Shown: piece by piece, positions 9,132 to 17,247 of the stretch
Numbering within the stretch: the first letter of the stretch is position 1
How the letters are laid out: the number at the start of each line of letters is the position of its first letter
Source of the DNA: Promicromonospora iranensis
Lineage (GTDB): Bacteria > Actinomycetota > Actinomycetes > Actinomycetales > Cellulomonadaceae
Assembly: GCF_028994805.1 (NCBI RefSeq)
Contig: NZ_JAJQQP010000006.1
Location: 333,761 to 397,760, forward strand
Length of the DNA stretch: 64,000 nucleotides
Direction: 5' to 3'
The notes under the pieces: model-generated
Seen by the model: only the letters and a program-made list of their open reading frames with translations
The model's database searches: none
Told to the model about the DNA's origin: nothing
Made by a program: the position numbers and the translations under genes

Positions 9132-9856
9132 AGTCGATCCAGCCGTCCAGCCAGTTCGCGGACGACGACGGCTCGGCCGACGAGGAGCTGACCCGGCTGC
9201 TCGCCGGCTACACGACGGGGACCACCCCGCTGCGCGACGTCGTCCTGCGGCTGGCCGAGACCCGGGTGCTCGTGCCGGTCCTGGCCGAGCTCGGCGTCGC
9301 CGAGCAGAACCCGGACGGCCTCACGGTCGACAAGGAGGCGTCGTCCGGCGTCGTGGCGCTGGAGGCCCCGGACGGCCGCCGGGCGCTGCCCGTGTTCACG
9401 TCGGTGGCGGCCATGCAGGCGTGGCGGGCCGACGCGCGTCCCGTACCGGTCGAGGCGTCGCGCGCGGCCCTGTCCGCGGTCAACGAGAACTGGGCGCTGA
9501 TCGTCGTCGACCCCGCGGGGCCGTCGACGGCGCTCGTGCCGCGGCCCGCCGTCTGGGCGCTGGCGCAGGGCAAGGAGTGGCGGCCGGCGCTCGTGCCGCA
9601 CGAGGACGGCCTGGCGGTGGACCCGGAGGTCGCCGCGGAGGTGGCCGTCGCGGCCGCGCCGGTGCAGCACGTGGTGCGGGCGCACGCCGAGCCGGGCCGC
9701 AAGGCGGAGGTCGCGGTGGTGCTCGGCCTGAACCCGGGCCTGGACCGGGCCGGCCTCGATGCGGTGCTGGCCCAGGTCAACGCCCGGCTTGCGGCGTCAG
9801 AGGTGATCTCGTCGCGCGTGGACTCGCTGGAGCTGCGGATCGGCGCCGCACGCTGA
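9128..9856 (+). CDS. SseB-like protein, last gene of the his operon
   Basis: A 242-aa protein with an SseB-type N-terminal domain, built around [38 protein letters not shown] and [14 protein letters not shown]. The family is widespread in actinobacteria, often directly after priA, and its biochemical role is unknown to me. There is no signal peptide or membrane segment, so it should be cytosolic. Translation is coupled to priA through a GTGA overlap. Confidence 0.82.
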   Translation: MKSIQPSSQFADDDGSADEELTRLLAGYTTGTTPLRDVVLRLAETRVLVPVLAELGVAEQNPDGLTVDKEASSGVVALEAPDGRRALPVFTSVAAMQAWRADARPVPVEASRAALSAVNENWALIVVDPAGPSTALVPRPAVWALAQGKEWRPALVPHEDGLAVDPEVAAEVAVAAAPVQHVVRAHAEPGRKAEVAVVLGLNPGLDRAGLDAVLAQVNARLAASEVISSRVDSLELRIGAAR

Positions 9857-9881
9857 TGACGGCAGAGCGGACCAGCGCCGC

Positions 9882-10631
9882 TCAGCAGCCCTTCGCCGGC
9901 GTGAACGCCGTGTCGTCGGCCAGCATGTCCTGGAGCGTCGACAGGGGCACGAGCAGGCTGTTGTCGTCCGCGGTCTTCGCGTAGACGACGCCGATCACCC
10001 GCCCCTTGTCGTCCAGTGCCGCCGACCCGGACGAGCCGGGCTCGACCGGAGCATCGGTGAGCAGCACCTCGCCGAGGTTCGCGTTGAGCGGGTCCCGCGT
10101 GGTGCCCATGACCTCGCCCTCCGTCACGGTGAGCTCGCCGCCTGCCGGGTAGCCCACCACGGTGACAGGGTCGCCGGACTTCGGGTCGGACCCGGCGAGC
10201 TTCGGGAACGACGGCAGGGGGTCGGTGGTCCGCACGACGGCGAGGTCCGCGAGCCCTGCCGTCGAGGTGGCGCCGACGGTGATGTCATGCCCGTCGTACG
10301 TGCTGACCTCGAGGTCCTTCGAGTCGGCGACCACGTGCTTGTTGGTGATCAGGGTGTGCTCGTCGATCGCGAAGCCGGAACCCGTGGACAGCTCCTCGCA
10401 GCCCACGTTGCGGATCCGGACCGCCATGCGCTCGACGGCGTCGAAACCGTCGGGGCTCAGGGCGTCGCCGCCGGCCGCGGGGGAGAGCTCGACCGGGGTG
10501 GACGGGACGATGTCGCTCGGCACCGGCTCCGGCATGGGCGGCAGCACACCACAGCCGCCCAGCGAACCGGTCAGGAACAGCGTCCCGACGACGAGGGCGT
10601 GCCCCGCACGCGAACGGTGCCCCGACCTCAC
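9882..10631 (-). CDS. Lipoprotein trypsin-like serine protease
   Basis: A predicted membrane-anchored S1-family protease of 249 aa from GTG 10631. The signal peptide ends in lipobox LGGC with lipidated C27. The chymotrypsin-fold triad is H99 (TLITNKHVV), D128 (LADLAVV) and S200 (PGSSGSAAL). There is no PDZ domain, so it differs from HtrA/DegP. C78 and the extra C-terminal Cys (AKGC) could form a disulphide. Its start overlaps the stop of the upstream coiled-coil protein (GTGA). In this three-gene operon (DUF1844, coiled-coil membrane protein, protease) it may be a cell-envelope quality-control enzyme; that role is inferred. Confidence 0.85.
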   Translation of the reverse strand: MRSGHRSRAGHALVVGTLFLTGSLGGCGVLPPMPEPVPSDIVPSTPVELSPAAGGDALSPDGFDAVERMAVRIRNVGCEELSTGSGFAIDEHTLITNKHVVADSKDLEVSTYDGHDITVGATSTAGLADLAVVRTTDPLPSFPKLAGSDPKSGDPVTVVGYPAGGELTVTEGEVMGTTRDPLNANLGEVLLTDAPVEPGSSGSAALDDKGRVIGVVYAKTADDNSLLVPLSTLQDMLADDTAFTPAKGC

Positions 10632-11176
10632 GGGCGCAGCTCCTGCTGCAGTGCCTCGTTCGCCTGCTCGGCGTCCTCGCACAGCGCGCCCACCTGACGC
10701 TCGTAGCGGCTCAGGTCGGCAGCCTCGTACTGGTCGGCGTCCTTGAGGTAGCCGACCAGCTGCTCCTGGCCCGACACGCACTGCCCGAGCGCCGAGGCCA
10801 CGGTGGCCGCTGCCGCGCTGACCTGCGTCTGGTAGTCGAGGTACTGCTGCGACGCCACGTTCTCGTCACCGAGCTGGGCCTTCTCGTTCGCCAGGTCCGT
10901 GATCCGCGCCGTCGCGGTGGACAGCTGGTCGCGGGCCGCCTGCAGCTCGTTGTTGACGCCGTCGAGCTGCATCCGCAACGACGCCACCTCCTCGGCGTAC
11001 TCGTGCGCCTTGCCCTCCCACTCGGCGGAGCTGCGCTGCCAGCGGACGGTCGTCACCCACAGGTAGGCGCCCACGGCGATCGTGGCGACCAGCAGTACGG
11101 CGAGCCAGCGTGAACCACGGCGCGGCCCCGGTGCCCGAGCAGGGCCGGGGGCCGCCACGACGGGAGCCTCGGTCAT
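10628..11176 (-). CDS. Single-pass membrane protein with periplasm-side coiled coil
   Basis: A 182-aa protein of unknown function. After a Pro/Ala/Arg-rich cytoplasmic tail, one transmembrane helix occupies about residues 24-42 (WLAVLLVATIAVGAYLWV). A heptad-like coiled coil follows at ~50-115 (EVASLRMQLDGVNNELQAARDQ...). Two cysteines (GQCVSGQ and ALCEDA) near the C-terminus may form a disulphide outside the cell. Translation is coupled at both ends to its neighbours. The protease gene downstream suggests a shared envelope function, which is inference. Confidence 0.8.
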   Translation of the reverse strand: MTEAPVVAAPGPARAPGPRRGSRWLAVLLVATIAVGAYLWVTTVRWQRSSAEWEGKAHEYAEEVASLRMQLDGVNNELQAARDQLSTATARITDLANEKAQLGDENVASQQYLDYQTQVSAAAATVASALGQCVSGQEQLVGYLKDADQYEAADLSRYERQVGALCEDAEQANEALQQELRP

Positions 11177-11553
11177 CAGACGACGGAACCCGTGTACTTC
11201 TCGCCCGGCCCCTCGCCCGGAGCGTCGGGGATGACCGACGCCTCACGGAACGCGAGCTGGAGGCTGCGCAGGCCGTCGCGCAGCGAACGGGCGTGCTGGT
11301 TGCCGATGTCGGGCGCGCTCGCGACCACCAGCGCGGCGAGCGCGGTGATCAGCTTGCGGGCCTCGTCGAGGTCCTTGAGCTCCTCGGCGTCGTCCCCCTC
11401 GGCCAGGCCGCACTTCACGGCGGCGGCACTCATGAGGTGCACGGCGGCGGTCGTGATGACCTCGACGGCCGCGACCTCGGCGATGTCGCGTGTTGCCTGG
11501 TCAGTGCCCACCGGAGCCTGGATGTCGGTAGGGGTCTCGTCGCTGGAGCTCAT
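11176..11553 (-). CDS. DUF1844-family protein
   Basis: A 125-aa cytosolic protein with the DUF1844 signature: HLMSAAAVKCGL, then LKDLDEARKLITALAALV, then DGLRSLQLAFREAS. The family is common in actinobacteria and its function is not established. ATG 11553 is preferred because GGAAAG lies about 9 nt upstream; an ATG at 11562 would add three residues. The stop meets the start of the coiled-coil membrane protein. Confidence 0.85.
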   Translation of the reverse strand: MSSSDETPTDIQAPVGTDQATRDIAEVAAVEVITTAAVHLMSAAAVKCGLAEGDDAEELKDLDEARKLITALAALVVASAPDIGNQHARSLRDGLRSLQLAFREASVIPDAPGEGPGEKYTGSVV

Positions 11554-11604
11554 GGGGACCATCTTTCCATCCCGACAGGGGTGCGGGTGAACATCCCTTC
11601 TGGG

Positions 11605-11628
11605 CTAGCCTGCCACCGTTCAACGGTG
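11605..11628 (+). promoter_or_regulatory. Promoter -10 and 7-1-7 palindrome upstream of GH38 gene
   Basis: TAGCCT (11605-11610) is followed at 11614-11628 by the perfect palindrome CACCGTTCAACGGTG (7-bp arms, 1-bp centre). The palindrome would cover the transcription start, a usual repressor position. It differs from the LacI-type site at 14840, so GH38 may answer to a different regulator. Confidence 0.55.
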
Positions 11629-11647
11629 ACACAGGGGAGGCCTTTTG

Positions 11648-14600
11648 ATGCATGACGACATCACACTGACCACCGGGCGCGCACAGCGCGTGCTGACGGA
11701 GCGCATCTGGCCGGCGGTCCACGGGACGTCCGTCCCGCTCGGCGTCGAGTGGCACGTGCTGCCGGGGGAGCCGATCCCCCCGCAGGAGGGCCTGGCCCTC
11801 GCCATGGAGCCCTACGAGGTGGGCACGCCGTGGGGCAGGGCCTGGGGCACCACCTGGTTCCGGCTGACCGGGTCGGTGCCCGCCGAGTGGGCGGGCCGTG
11901 CCGTCGAGGCGGTGGTCGACCTCGGCTTCGACACCAGCATGCCGGGCTTCCAGGCCGAGGCACTGGTCTACCGGCCGGACGGCACCACGGTGAAGTCGAT
12001 CAACCCGCGCAACCAGTACGTCCCGGTGGCCGACGCCGCGGCGGGTGGCGAGCAGGTCGAGCTGCTCCTGGAGGCGGCCTCGAACCCGGTGCTGCTCGGG
12101 CACGACATGTTCCGGCAGACCCAGGAGGGCGACACCAGGACGTCCTCACCGCGCCCTCTCTACACGACGCGGCGCATGGACCTCGCGATCTTCGAGGCCG
12201 AGGTGCACGGTCTCGCGCTCGACGTCGAGGTGCTGCTCGAGCTGCAGGCCGAGCTGCCCACGGGCCGGCGCCGCATGCGGATCCTGCAGGCCCTCGACGA
12301 CGCCCTCGACGTGCTCGACCTGCAGCGCATCCCCGAGACGGCGGCGGCGGCCCGGGCGGAGCTCGTGGACGTGCTCGCCAGCCCCGCGGAGGCGAGTGCC
12401 CACGAGATCTCGGCGGTCGGGCACGCGCACATCGACTCCGCCTGGTTGTGGCCGGTGCGGGAGACGATCCGCAAGGTCGCGCGGACGACGTCGTCCATGG
12501 CGGACCTCATCGACCGCACCGACGACTTCGTCTACGGCATGTCGTCGGCGCAGCAGTACGCGTGGGTCAAGGAGCACCGGCCCGAGGTGTGGACCCGGAC
12601 CAAGGAGGCGGTGGCGTCCGGGCGGTTCCTGCCGCTGGGCGGCATGTGGGTCGAGTCCGACACCGTGATGCCGTCGGGCGAGGCGCTCGCGCGCCAGTTC
12701 TCCCAGGGGCAGCGGTTCTTCGAGCGTGAGTTCGGCCTGCGGTCGCACGGTGTCTGGCTGCCGGACTCCTTCGGCTACTCGCCGGCATTGCCGCAGCTCG
12801 TGCGCCGCGCCGGGTTCGACTGGTTCTTCACGCAGAAGATCTCGTGGAACCAGGTCAACAAGTTCCCGCACCACACGTTCTGGTGGGAGGGCATCGACGG
12901 CTCGCGGGTGCTGACCCACTTCCCGCCCATGGACACCTACAACGCAGAGCTCTCGGGCGAGGAGGTCGCCCGGGCGACGCGCCAGTTCAACGAGTCCCGG
13001 CACGCCACGGGCTCGATCGCACCGGTCGGCCATGGCGACGGCGGTGGCGGCACGACCCGTGAGATGACCGGCAAGGCCGAGCGGCTCGCCGACCTCGAGG
13101 GCAGCGCGAAGGTGCGCTGGGAGCACCCGGACGCGTTCTTCGAGCGTGCTCGCACGGAGCTGGCCGCGCACGCGACCAGTGACAGCGCTGTCTGGGTGGG
13201 CGAGCTCTACCTGGAGCTGCACCGCGCCACGCTGACCTCGCAGCACAAGACCAAGCAGGGCAACCGGCGCAACGAGCACCTGCTGGTCGAGGCGGAGGCG
13301 TGGGCGGCCACGGCGTCCGTCCGCACCGGTGCGGACTACCCGTACGACGAGCTGGACTCGCTGTGGCAGCAGGTGCTGCTGCTGCAGTTCCACGACATCC
13401 TGCCCGGGACGTCGGTCGCCTGGGTGCACCGGGAGGCCATGGAGCAGCACGCGGCGATCACGGCGGGTGCGCAGGAGATCATCGAGCGCTCCCTGCGGAC
13501 GCTGGTGGGCGAGGGCGACACCGCCCTGCGGGCGAACCCCGCGGTGTTCGCCCAGGCGGGCGTGCCGGCCCTGGGTGTGGCCCCGGCGTCGGCCCCGGCC
13601 GCGGCGGCCAGCACCCTGACCGAGCTGCCCGGCGGCGGCTACGTGCTGGCGAACGACCTCGTCCGGGTCACGCTCGACGGGGCCGGGCACGTGACGTCCG
13701 CGATCGACCTCGCCACCGGCCGCGACGCCGTCGCGCCCGGCCGCGAGGCCAACGTGCTCCAGCTCCACCAGGACTTCCCGAACAAGTGGGACGCCTGGGA
13801 CGTCGACCGGTTCTACCGCAACTCGGTGACGGACCTGCGCGCGGCCGAGAAGGTCACCGCCACGGTCGACGAGGGCGTGGCGGTCGTGACCGTGCGTCGG
13901 ACGTTCTCCTCGTCCAGTCTCGAGCAGGTGATCACCCTCGCGCCGGGCAGCCGGACCCTCGAGGTCGCCCTGGAGACCGACTGGCACGAGGCCGAGAAGT
14001 TCCTCAAGGTCGCCTTCCCGCTCGACGTGCGCGCCGAGCACATGGCGGCAGAGACCCAGTTCGGGTTCCACAAGCGGGTGACCCACACCAACACCAGCTG
14101 GGAGGCGGCCAAGTTCGAGACCTCCATGCACAAGTGGGTGCTCGCCGAGGAGCCAGGCTTCGGCGTCGGCCTGGTCAACGACTCGGTCTACGGGTACGAC
14201 GTGACCCGTGAGGTGTCCGACGACGGGGTGGCGCCGGCGCCGGGGGCCCCCGACGTGACGACCACCGTGCGCCTGTCGCTGCTGCGGGCACCGCGGTTCC
14301 CCGACCCCGAGACGGACCAGGGGAGCCAGACCCACCGCTACGGCCTGGTGGTGGGTGTGGACACCGCGGCGGTGACCGAGGCGGGCGCGACGTTCGGCGC
14401 GCGGCCGCGGGAGCTGCGCGGTGGCGCCGGGTTCGAACCCCTGGTCAGCGTGTCGGGCGGCGTGACGCTGTCGGCCGTCAAGCTCGCCGACGACCGGTCG
14501 GGCGATCTCGTGGTCCGCGTCTACGAGGCGCTGGGCCGCCGGGCGTCGGGCACCGTCACGGTGGCCGCGCCGGTGTCCGGTGCGCGCACCGTGAGCCTGA

Positions 14601-14707
14601 TCGAGGACGACCTCGAGGGTGGTGCCGCGGACGTCACGGCGGCCGGCGCCGTCACCGTCGAGCTCAGCCCGTTCGAGGTCCGCACCCTGCGCTTCACGCG
14701 CGCATAG
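11648..14707 (+). CDS. GH38 alpha-mannosidase
   Basis: A retaining, zinc-dependent alpha-mannosidase of 1019 aa. The start is ATG 11648 with GGGGAGG about 8 nt upstream. Zinc-site motif GHAHIDSAWLWPVRET includes H259, H261 and D263. The nucleophile is D373 in WLPDSFGYSPALPQL. QKISWNQVNKFPHHTFWWEG and HFPPMDTYNAE are also typical of the bacterial/vacuolar GH38 type (usual length about 1000 aa). Beta-rich C-terminal domains occupy about residues 620-1019. No signal peptide is visible, so it should act in the cytoplasm on imported mannosides or glycans. A long hairpin separates it from the following LacI-controlled operon. Confidence 0.93.
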   Translation: MHDDITLTTGRAQRVLTERIWPAVHGTSVPLGVEWHVLPGEPIPPQEGLALAMEPYEVGTPWGRAWGTTWFRLTGSVPAEWAGRAVEAVVDLGFDTSMPGFQAEALVYRPDGTTVKSINPRNQYVPVADAAAGGEQVELLLEAASNPVLLGHDMFRQTQEGDTRTSSPRPLYTTRRMDLAIFEAEVHGLALDVEVLLELQAELPTGRRRMRILQALDDALDVLDLQRIPETAAAARAELVDVLASPAEASAHEISAVGHAHIDSAWLWPVRETIRKVARTTSSMADLIDRTDDFVYGMSSAQQYAWVKEHRPEVWTRTKEAVASGRFLPLGGMWVESDTVMPSGEALARQFSQGQRFFEREFGLRSHGVWLPDSFGYSPALPQLVRRAGFDWFFTQKISWNQVNKFPHHTFWWEGIDGSRVLTHFPPMDTYNAELSGEEVARATRQFNESRHATGSIAPVGHGDGGGGTTREMTGKAERLADLEGSAKVRWEHPDAFFERARTELAAHATSDSAVWVGELYLELHRATLTSQHKTKQGNRRNEHLLVEAEAWAATASVRTGADYPYDELDSLWQQVLLLQFHDILPGTSVAWVHREAMEQHAAITAGAQEIIERSLRTLVGEGDTALRANPAVFAQAGVPALGVAPASAPAAAASTLTELPGGGYVLANDLVRVTLDGAGHVTSAIDLATGRDAVAPGREANVLQLHQDFPNKWDAWDVDRFYRNSVTDLRAAEKVTATVDEGVAVVTVRRTFSSSSLEQVITLAPGSRTLEVALETDWHEAEKFLKVAFPLDVRAEHMAAETQFGFHKRVTHTNTSWEAAKFETSMHKWVLAEEPGFGVGLVNDSVYGYDVTREVSDDGVAPAPGAPDVTTTVRLSLLRAPRFPDPETDQGSQTHRYGLVVGVDTAAVTEAGATFGARPRELRGGAGFEPLVSVSGGVTLSAVKLADDRSGDLVVRVYEALGRRASGTVTVAAPVSGARTVSLIEDDLEGGAADVTAAGAVTVELSPFEVRTLRFTRA

Positions 14708-14727
14708 CTGGACCGGGCGGAGAGCAG

Positions 14728-14793
14728 GTGGTCGGCAGTTCGTCAGGTGGTCGGTAGTCCGAGCTGCCGATCACCTGACGGACTGCCGACCAC
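14728..14793. repeat. Long inverted repeat after GH38 gene
   Basis: Two 27-nt arms (14728-14754 and 14767-14793) pair at 25 of 27 positions around a 12-nt loop; the inner core is GTCGGCAGTyCGTCAGGTG. It can serve as the GH38 terminator, but the stem is long and of mixed base composition, like the palindromes at 8300, 40207 and 51987. Confidence 0.8.
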
Positions 14794-14804
14794 GCGGGCC
14801 TGCC

Positions 14805-14853
14805 TTGACAGCACCGGGGGCGCGCGGGAGGCTGGCGGGCTAAAGCGCTTTAG
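14805..14853 (+). promoter_or_regulatory. Promoter -35 and LacI-type operator of the sugar operon
   Basis: A consensus -35 TTGACA lies at 14805-14810. The perfect 14-bp palindrome CTAAAGCGCTTTAG lies at 14840-14853, with the central CG step usual for LacI/PurR-family operators. The start of the first gene is at 14909. The LacI regulator encoded two genes later (16198) is the obvious candidate ligand. I cannot identify a convincing -10. Confidence 0.75.
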
Positions 14854-14908
14854 TCGACATCGCAGCACCACGCAGGACGCGACGAAGCATCTGCTGGAAG
14901 GAACTGTC

Positions 14909-16201
14909 ATGACGATCACGAGGATCGGGGCCGCGGGAGCCGCCCTGACCGTGCTGGCCGCTCTCGGTGGCTGCACCGTCGACGGTGCCGACGGCACGAC
15001 GGCCGAGCCGGCCGCGGACGCGGCCGCGGCGGCCGACGTGACCGGGGAGGTCACGCTGCAGACCTGGGCGCTCGAGCCGCGCTTCACCCAGTACGTCGAG
15101 GGAGTCATCGCCGGCTTCGAGAAGACGTACCCCGGCACCTCGGTGACCTGGCTCGACCAGCCGGGCGACGGGTACTCGGAGACCGTGCTCTCGCAGGCCG
15201 CCGCCGGCGAGCTGCCCGACGTCACGAACCTGCCGCCCGACTTCGCCTTCTCGCTGGCGCGCGAGGACCTCCTCACGGACCTCACCACCGTCGACGACGA
15301 GCTCGCGGACACGTACGTGCCCGGAGCGCTGGAGGCCTACGAGTACGCAGGCATCGAGGGCACGTTCGGGTACCCGTGGTACCTGACCACCGACCTGAAC
15401 TACTGGAACACGGAGATGTTCGAGGAGGCGGGCCTCGACCCGGCGGCGCCGCCCACCACGCTCGACGAGCTCGTCGAGCAGGCACGCACGATGAAGGAGG
15501 TCACCGGCGGCTACCTCATGAGCCGCAAGCCGGGACTGGGCGACTTCGCGGCCGAGGGCGTCCCGGTGCTGTCCGAGGACGGCACGACGTTCACGTTCAA
15601 CACGCCGGAGGCCGCCGGGCTGCTCGACGTCTACCGCGACGCGTACGCCGACGGGCTCATGCCCGACGACGTGCTCACCGACGCCTACCTCGGCAACAGC
15701 CAGCTGTTCACCGAGGGCGAGGTGGCGTGGTCCACGGGTGGTGGCAACTTCATCAGCACCGTGCTCGAGAACAACCCGTCGCTCGAGGGGAAGATCGTCC
15801 CCTCGCCGTACATGGGCACCACGCCGCTGTACGTGCAAGGGCTGTCGGTCTCGAACCAGTCGGCCAACCTGCCGACCGCGGTGGCGCTGGCGCGGTTCAT
15901 CACGAACGCCGCCAACCAGGAGGCGTTCGCGGCGGAGGCGCCCGGCGTCTTCCCGTCGACCACCACGTCGCTGGAGCAACCGGAGCTCGGCGAGAGCGAC
16001 GGGACCCCGCAGGGCGCGGCCAAGCAGATCGCGTTCACCAGCCTCACCACCGCGCGGGTGCTGCAGCCGGTCGAGGTCAGCGAGGCGATGACGACGATCG
16101 TCAACCAGCAGCTCGCGGCGGCGATAGCGGGGGACACGACGTCGCAGGAGGCCCTGGACGCGGCGGTCGAAGAGTGCAACAAGCTGCTCGCCGACCAGTG
16201 A
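14909..16201 (+). CDS. Sugar ABC transporter substrate-binding lipoprotein
   Basis: A 430-aa family-1 extracellular solute-binding protein. Signal peptide residues 1-22 end in lipobox LGGC. The mature part begins with a short Ala/Asp-rich spacer, then EVTLQTWALEPRFTQYVEGVIAGFEKTYPGTSVTW, the typical opening strands of bacterial sugar-binding proteins. GTFGYPWYLTTDLNYWNTEMFEEAGLDP and the late TNAANQEAFA segment fit the same family. GGAAGG lies 10 nt upstream of ATG 14909. Permease genes do not follow; instead a lacI gene overlaps its stop by 4 bp. The glycan ligand is inferred from neighbours to be a mannoside or mannose oligosaccharide. Confidence 0.92.
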   Translation: MTITRIGAAGAALTVLAALGGCTVDGADGTTAEPAADAAAAADVTGEVTLQTWALEPRFTQYVEGVIAGFEKTYPGTSVTWLDQPGDGYSETVLSQAAAGELPDVTNLPPDFAFSLAREDLLTDLTTVDDELADTYVPGALEAYEYAGIEGTFGYPWYLTTDLNYWNTEMFEEAGLDPAAPPTTLDELVEQARTMKEVTGGYLMSRKPGLGDFAAEGVPVLSEDGTTFTFNTPEAAGLLDVYRDAYADGLMPDDVLTDAYLGNSQLFTEGEVAWSTGGGNFISTVLENNPSLEGKIVPSPYMGTTPLYVQGLSVSNQSANLPTAVALARFITNAANQEAFAAEAPGVFPSTTTSLEQPELGESDGTPQGAAKQIAFTSLTTARVLQPVEVSEAMTTIVNQQLAAAIAGDTTSQEALDAAVEECNKLLADQ

Positions 16202-17247
16202 CGTCGTTCGCCGAGCGCGCGGGCCGCCGCCCCACCATCGCCGACATCGCCGCGCAGGCGGGCGTCTCCCCGACGGCGGTGTCGTTCGCGCTCAACGACC
16301 GCCCGGGAATCAGCGAACAGACCCGGACCCGCATCCTCGCCGCCGTCACGGAGCTCGGATGGCGGCCGAACGTGGCCGCCCGCGCCCTGGGCGGACGGCG
16401 GGCCGACACGGTGGGCCTGGTCGTCGCGCGCCCCGCGCGGACGCTGGGCGTCGAGCCGTTCTTCGCCCAGCTGGTCTCGGGGCTGCAGGCACGGCTGTCG
16501 GCCGACCTCGTGGCCCTGCAGCTGCTCGTCGTGGAGGACGTCTCCGCCGAGCTCGACGTGTACCGCCGCTGGGCCGCGGAGCGGCGCACGGACGGGGTGG
16601 TGGTGCTCGACCTGAAGCAGGACGACCCGCGCCCCGAGGCGCTGGGGCGGGCAGGACTGCCCGCCGTGCTGGTGGGCGGTGACGGTACGCCAGGCCCCGT
16701 GCCGGCGGTCTTCGCCGACGACCACGCCGCCGTGACCGTGCTCGCGGAGCACCTGGCCGCGCTGGGGCACGCGCACGTCGGCCACGTCGGCGGCATCCCC
16801 GCCTACGTCCACTCCGCGCGGCGGGTCGCCGCGCTGCACGACGCCGGGGCGCGCCTCGGTCTGACCATCACGACAGTGCCGACGGACTTCTCGCAGGACG
16901 AGGCCGCGGCAGCCACCCGGGCCCTCCTGGCCCGCGACGAAAGGCCTACTGCAATCGTCTACGACTCCGACGTCGCCGCGCTCGCGGGCGTCACCGTACT
17001 GGCCGAGGCAGGACTCAGCGTCCCCGGGGACCTCTCGGTGGCCTCCTTCGACGACTCCGAGCTCGTGCGCCTCGCGCACCCACCGCTCACCGCCATGACC
17101 CGGGACACCTTCGAGCTCGGCGAGCTCGTGGCCGAGACCGTGCTGTCGCTGGTCCGGGGCCGGGCGGTGCCCGACGTCGTCAGCGCTCCCACCTCGCGGC
17201 TGACCGTGCGGGGCAGCACGGGCCGCGTGCCGGAGGTGGTCGCATGA
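16198..17247 (+). CDS. LacI-family transcriptional regulator
   Basis: A 349-aa repressor from GTG 16198. The N-terminal helix-turn-helix TIADIAAQAGVSPTAVSFALNDRPGISEQTRTRI is followed by the hinge-helix ARALGGRRADTVGLVV and a periplasmic-binding-protein-like effector domain ending in VASFDDSELVRLAHPPLTAM. It is encoded between the binding protein and GH92 with 4-bp overlaps at both ends. It is therefore co-expressed with the genes it probably controls through the palindrome at 14840-14853. The inducer is likely mannose or a manno-oligosaccharide, by inference. Confidence 0.93.
   Translation: MTSFAERAGRRPTIADIAAQAGVSPTAVSFALNDRPGISEQTRTRILAAVTELGWRPNVAARALGGRRADTVGLVVARPARTLGVEPFFAQLVSGLQARLSADLVALQLLVVEDVSAELDVYRRWAAERRTDGVVVLDLKQDDPRPEALGRAGLPAVLVGGDGTPGPVPAVFADDHAAVTVLAEHLAALGHAHVGHVGGIPAYVHSARRVAALHDAGARLGLTITTVPTDFSQDEAAAATRALLARDERPTAIVYDSDVAALAGVTVLAEAGLSVPGDLSVASFDDSELVRLAHPPLTAMTRDTFELGELVAETVLSLVRGRAVPDVVSAPTSRLTVRGSTGRVPEVVA

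Noticed and set aside
12146..14335. Minus-strand open frame of about 700 codons opposite the GH38 gene
   Set aside because: Antisense shadow of a high-GC gene; no motif and unnatural composition, while the plus strand encodes a complete GH38 enzyme.
11648..14707. GH38 as a secreted enzyme
   Set aside because: The N-terminus (MHDDITLTTGRAQRVL) has no hydrophobic signal segment.
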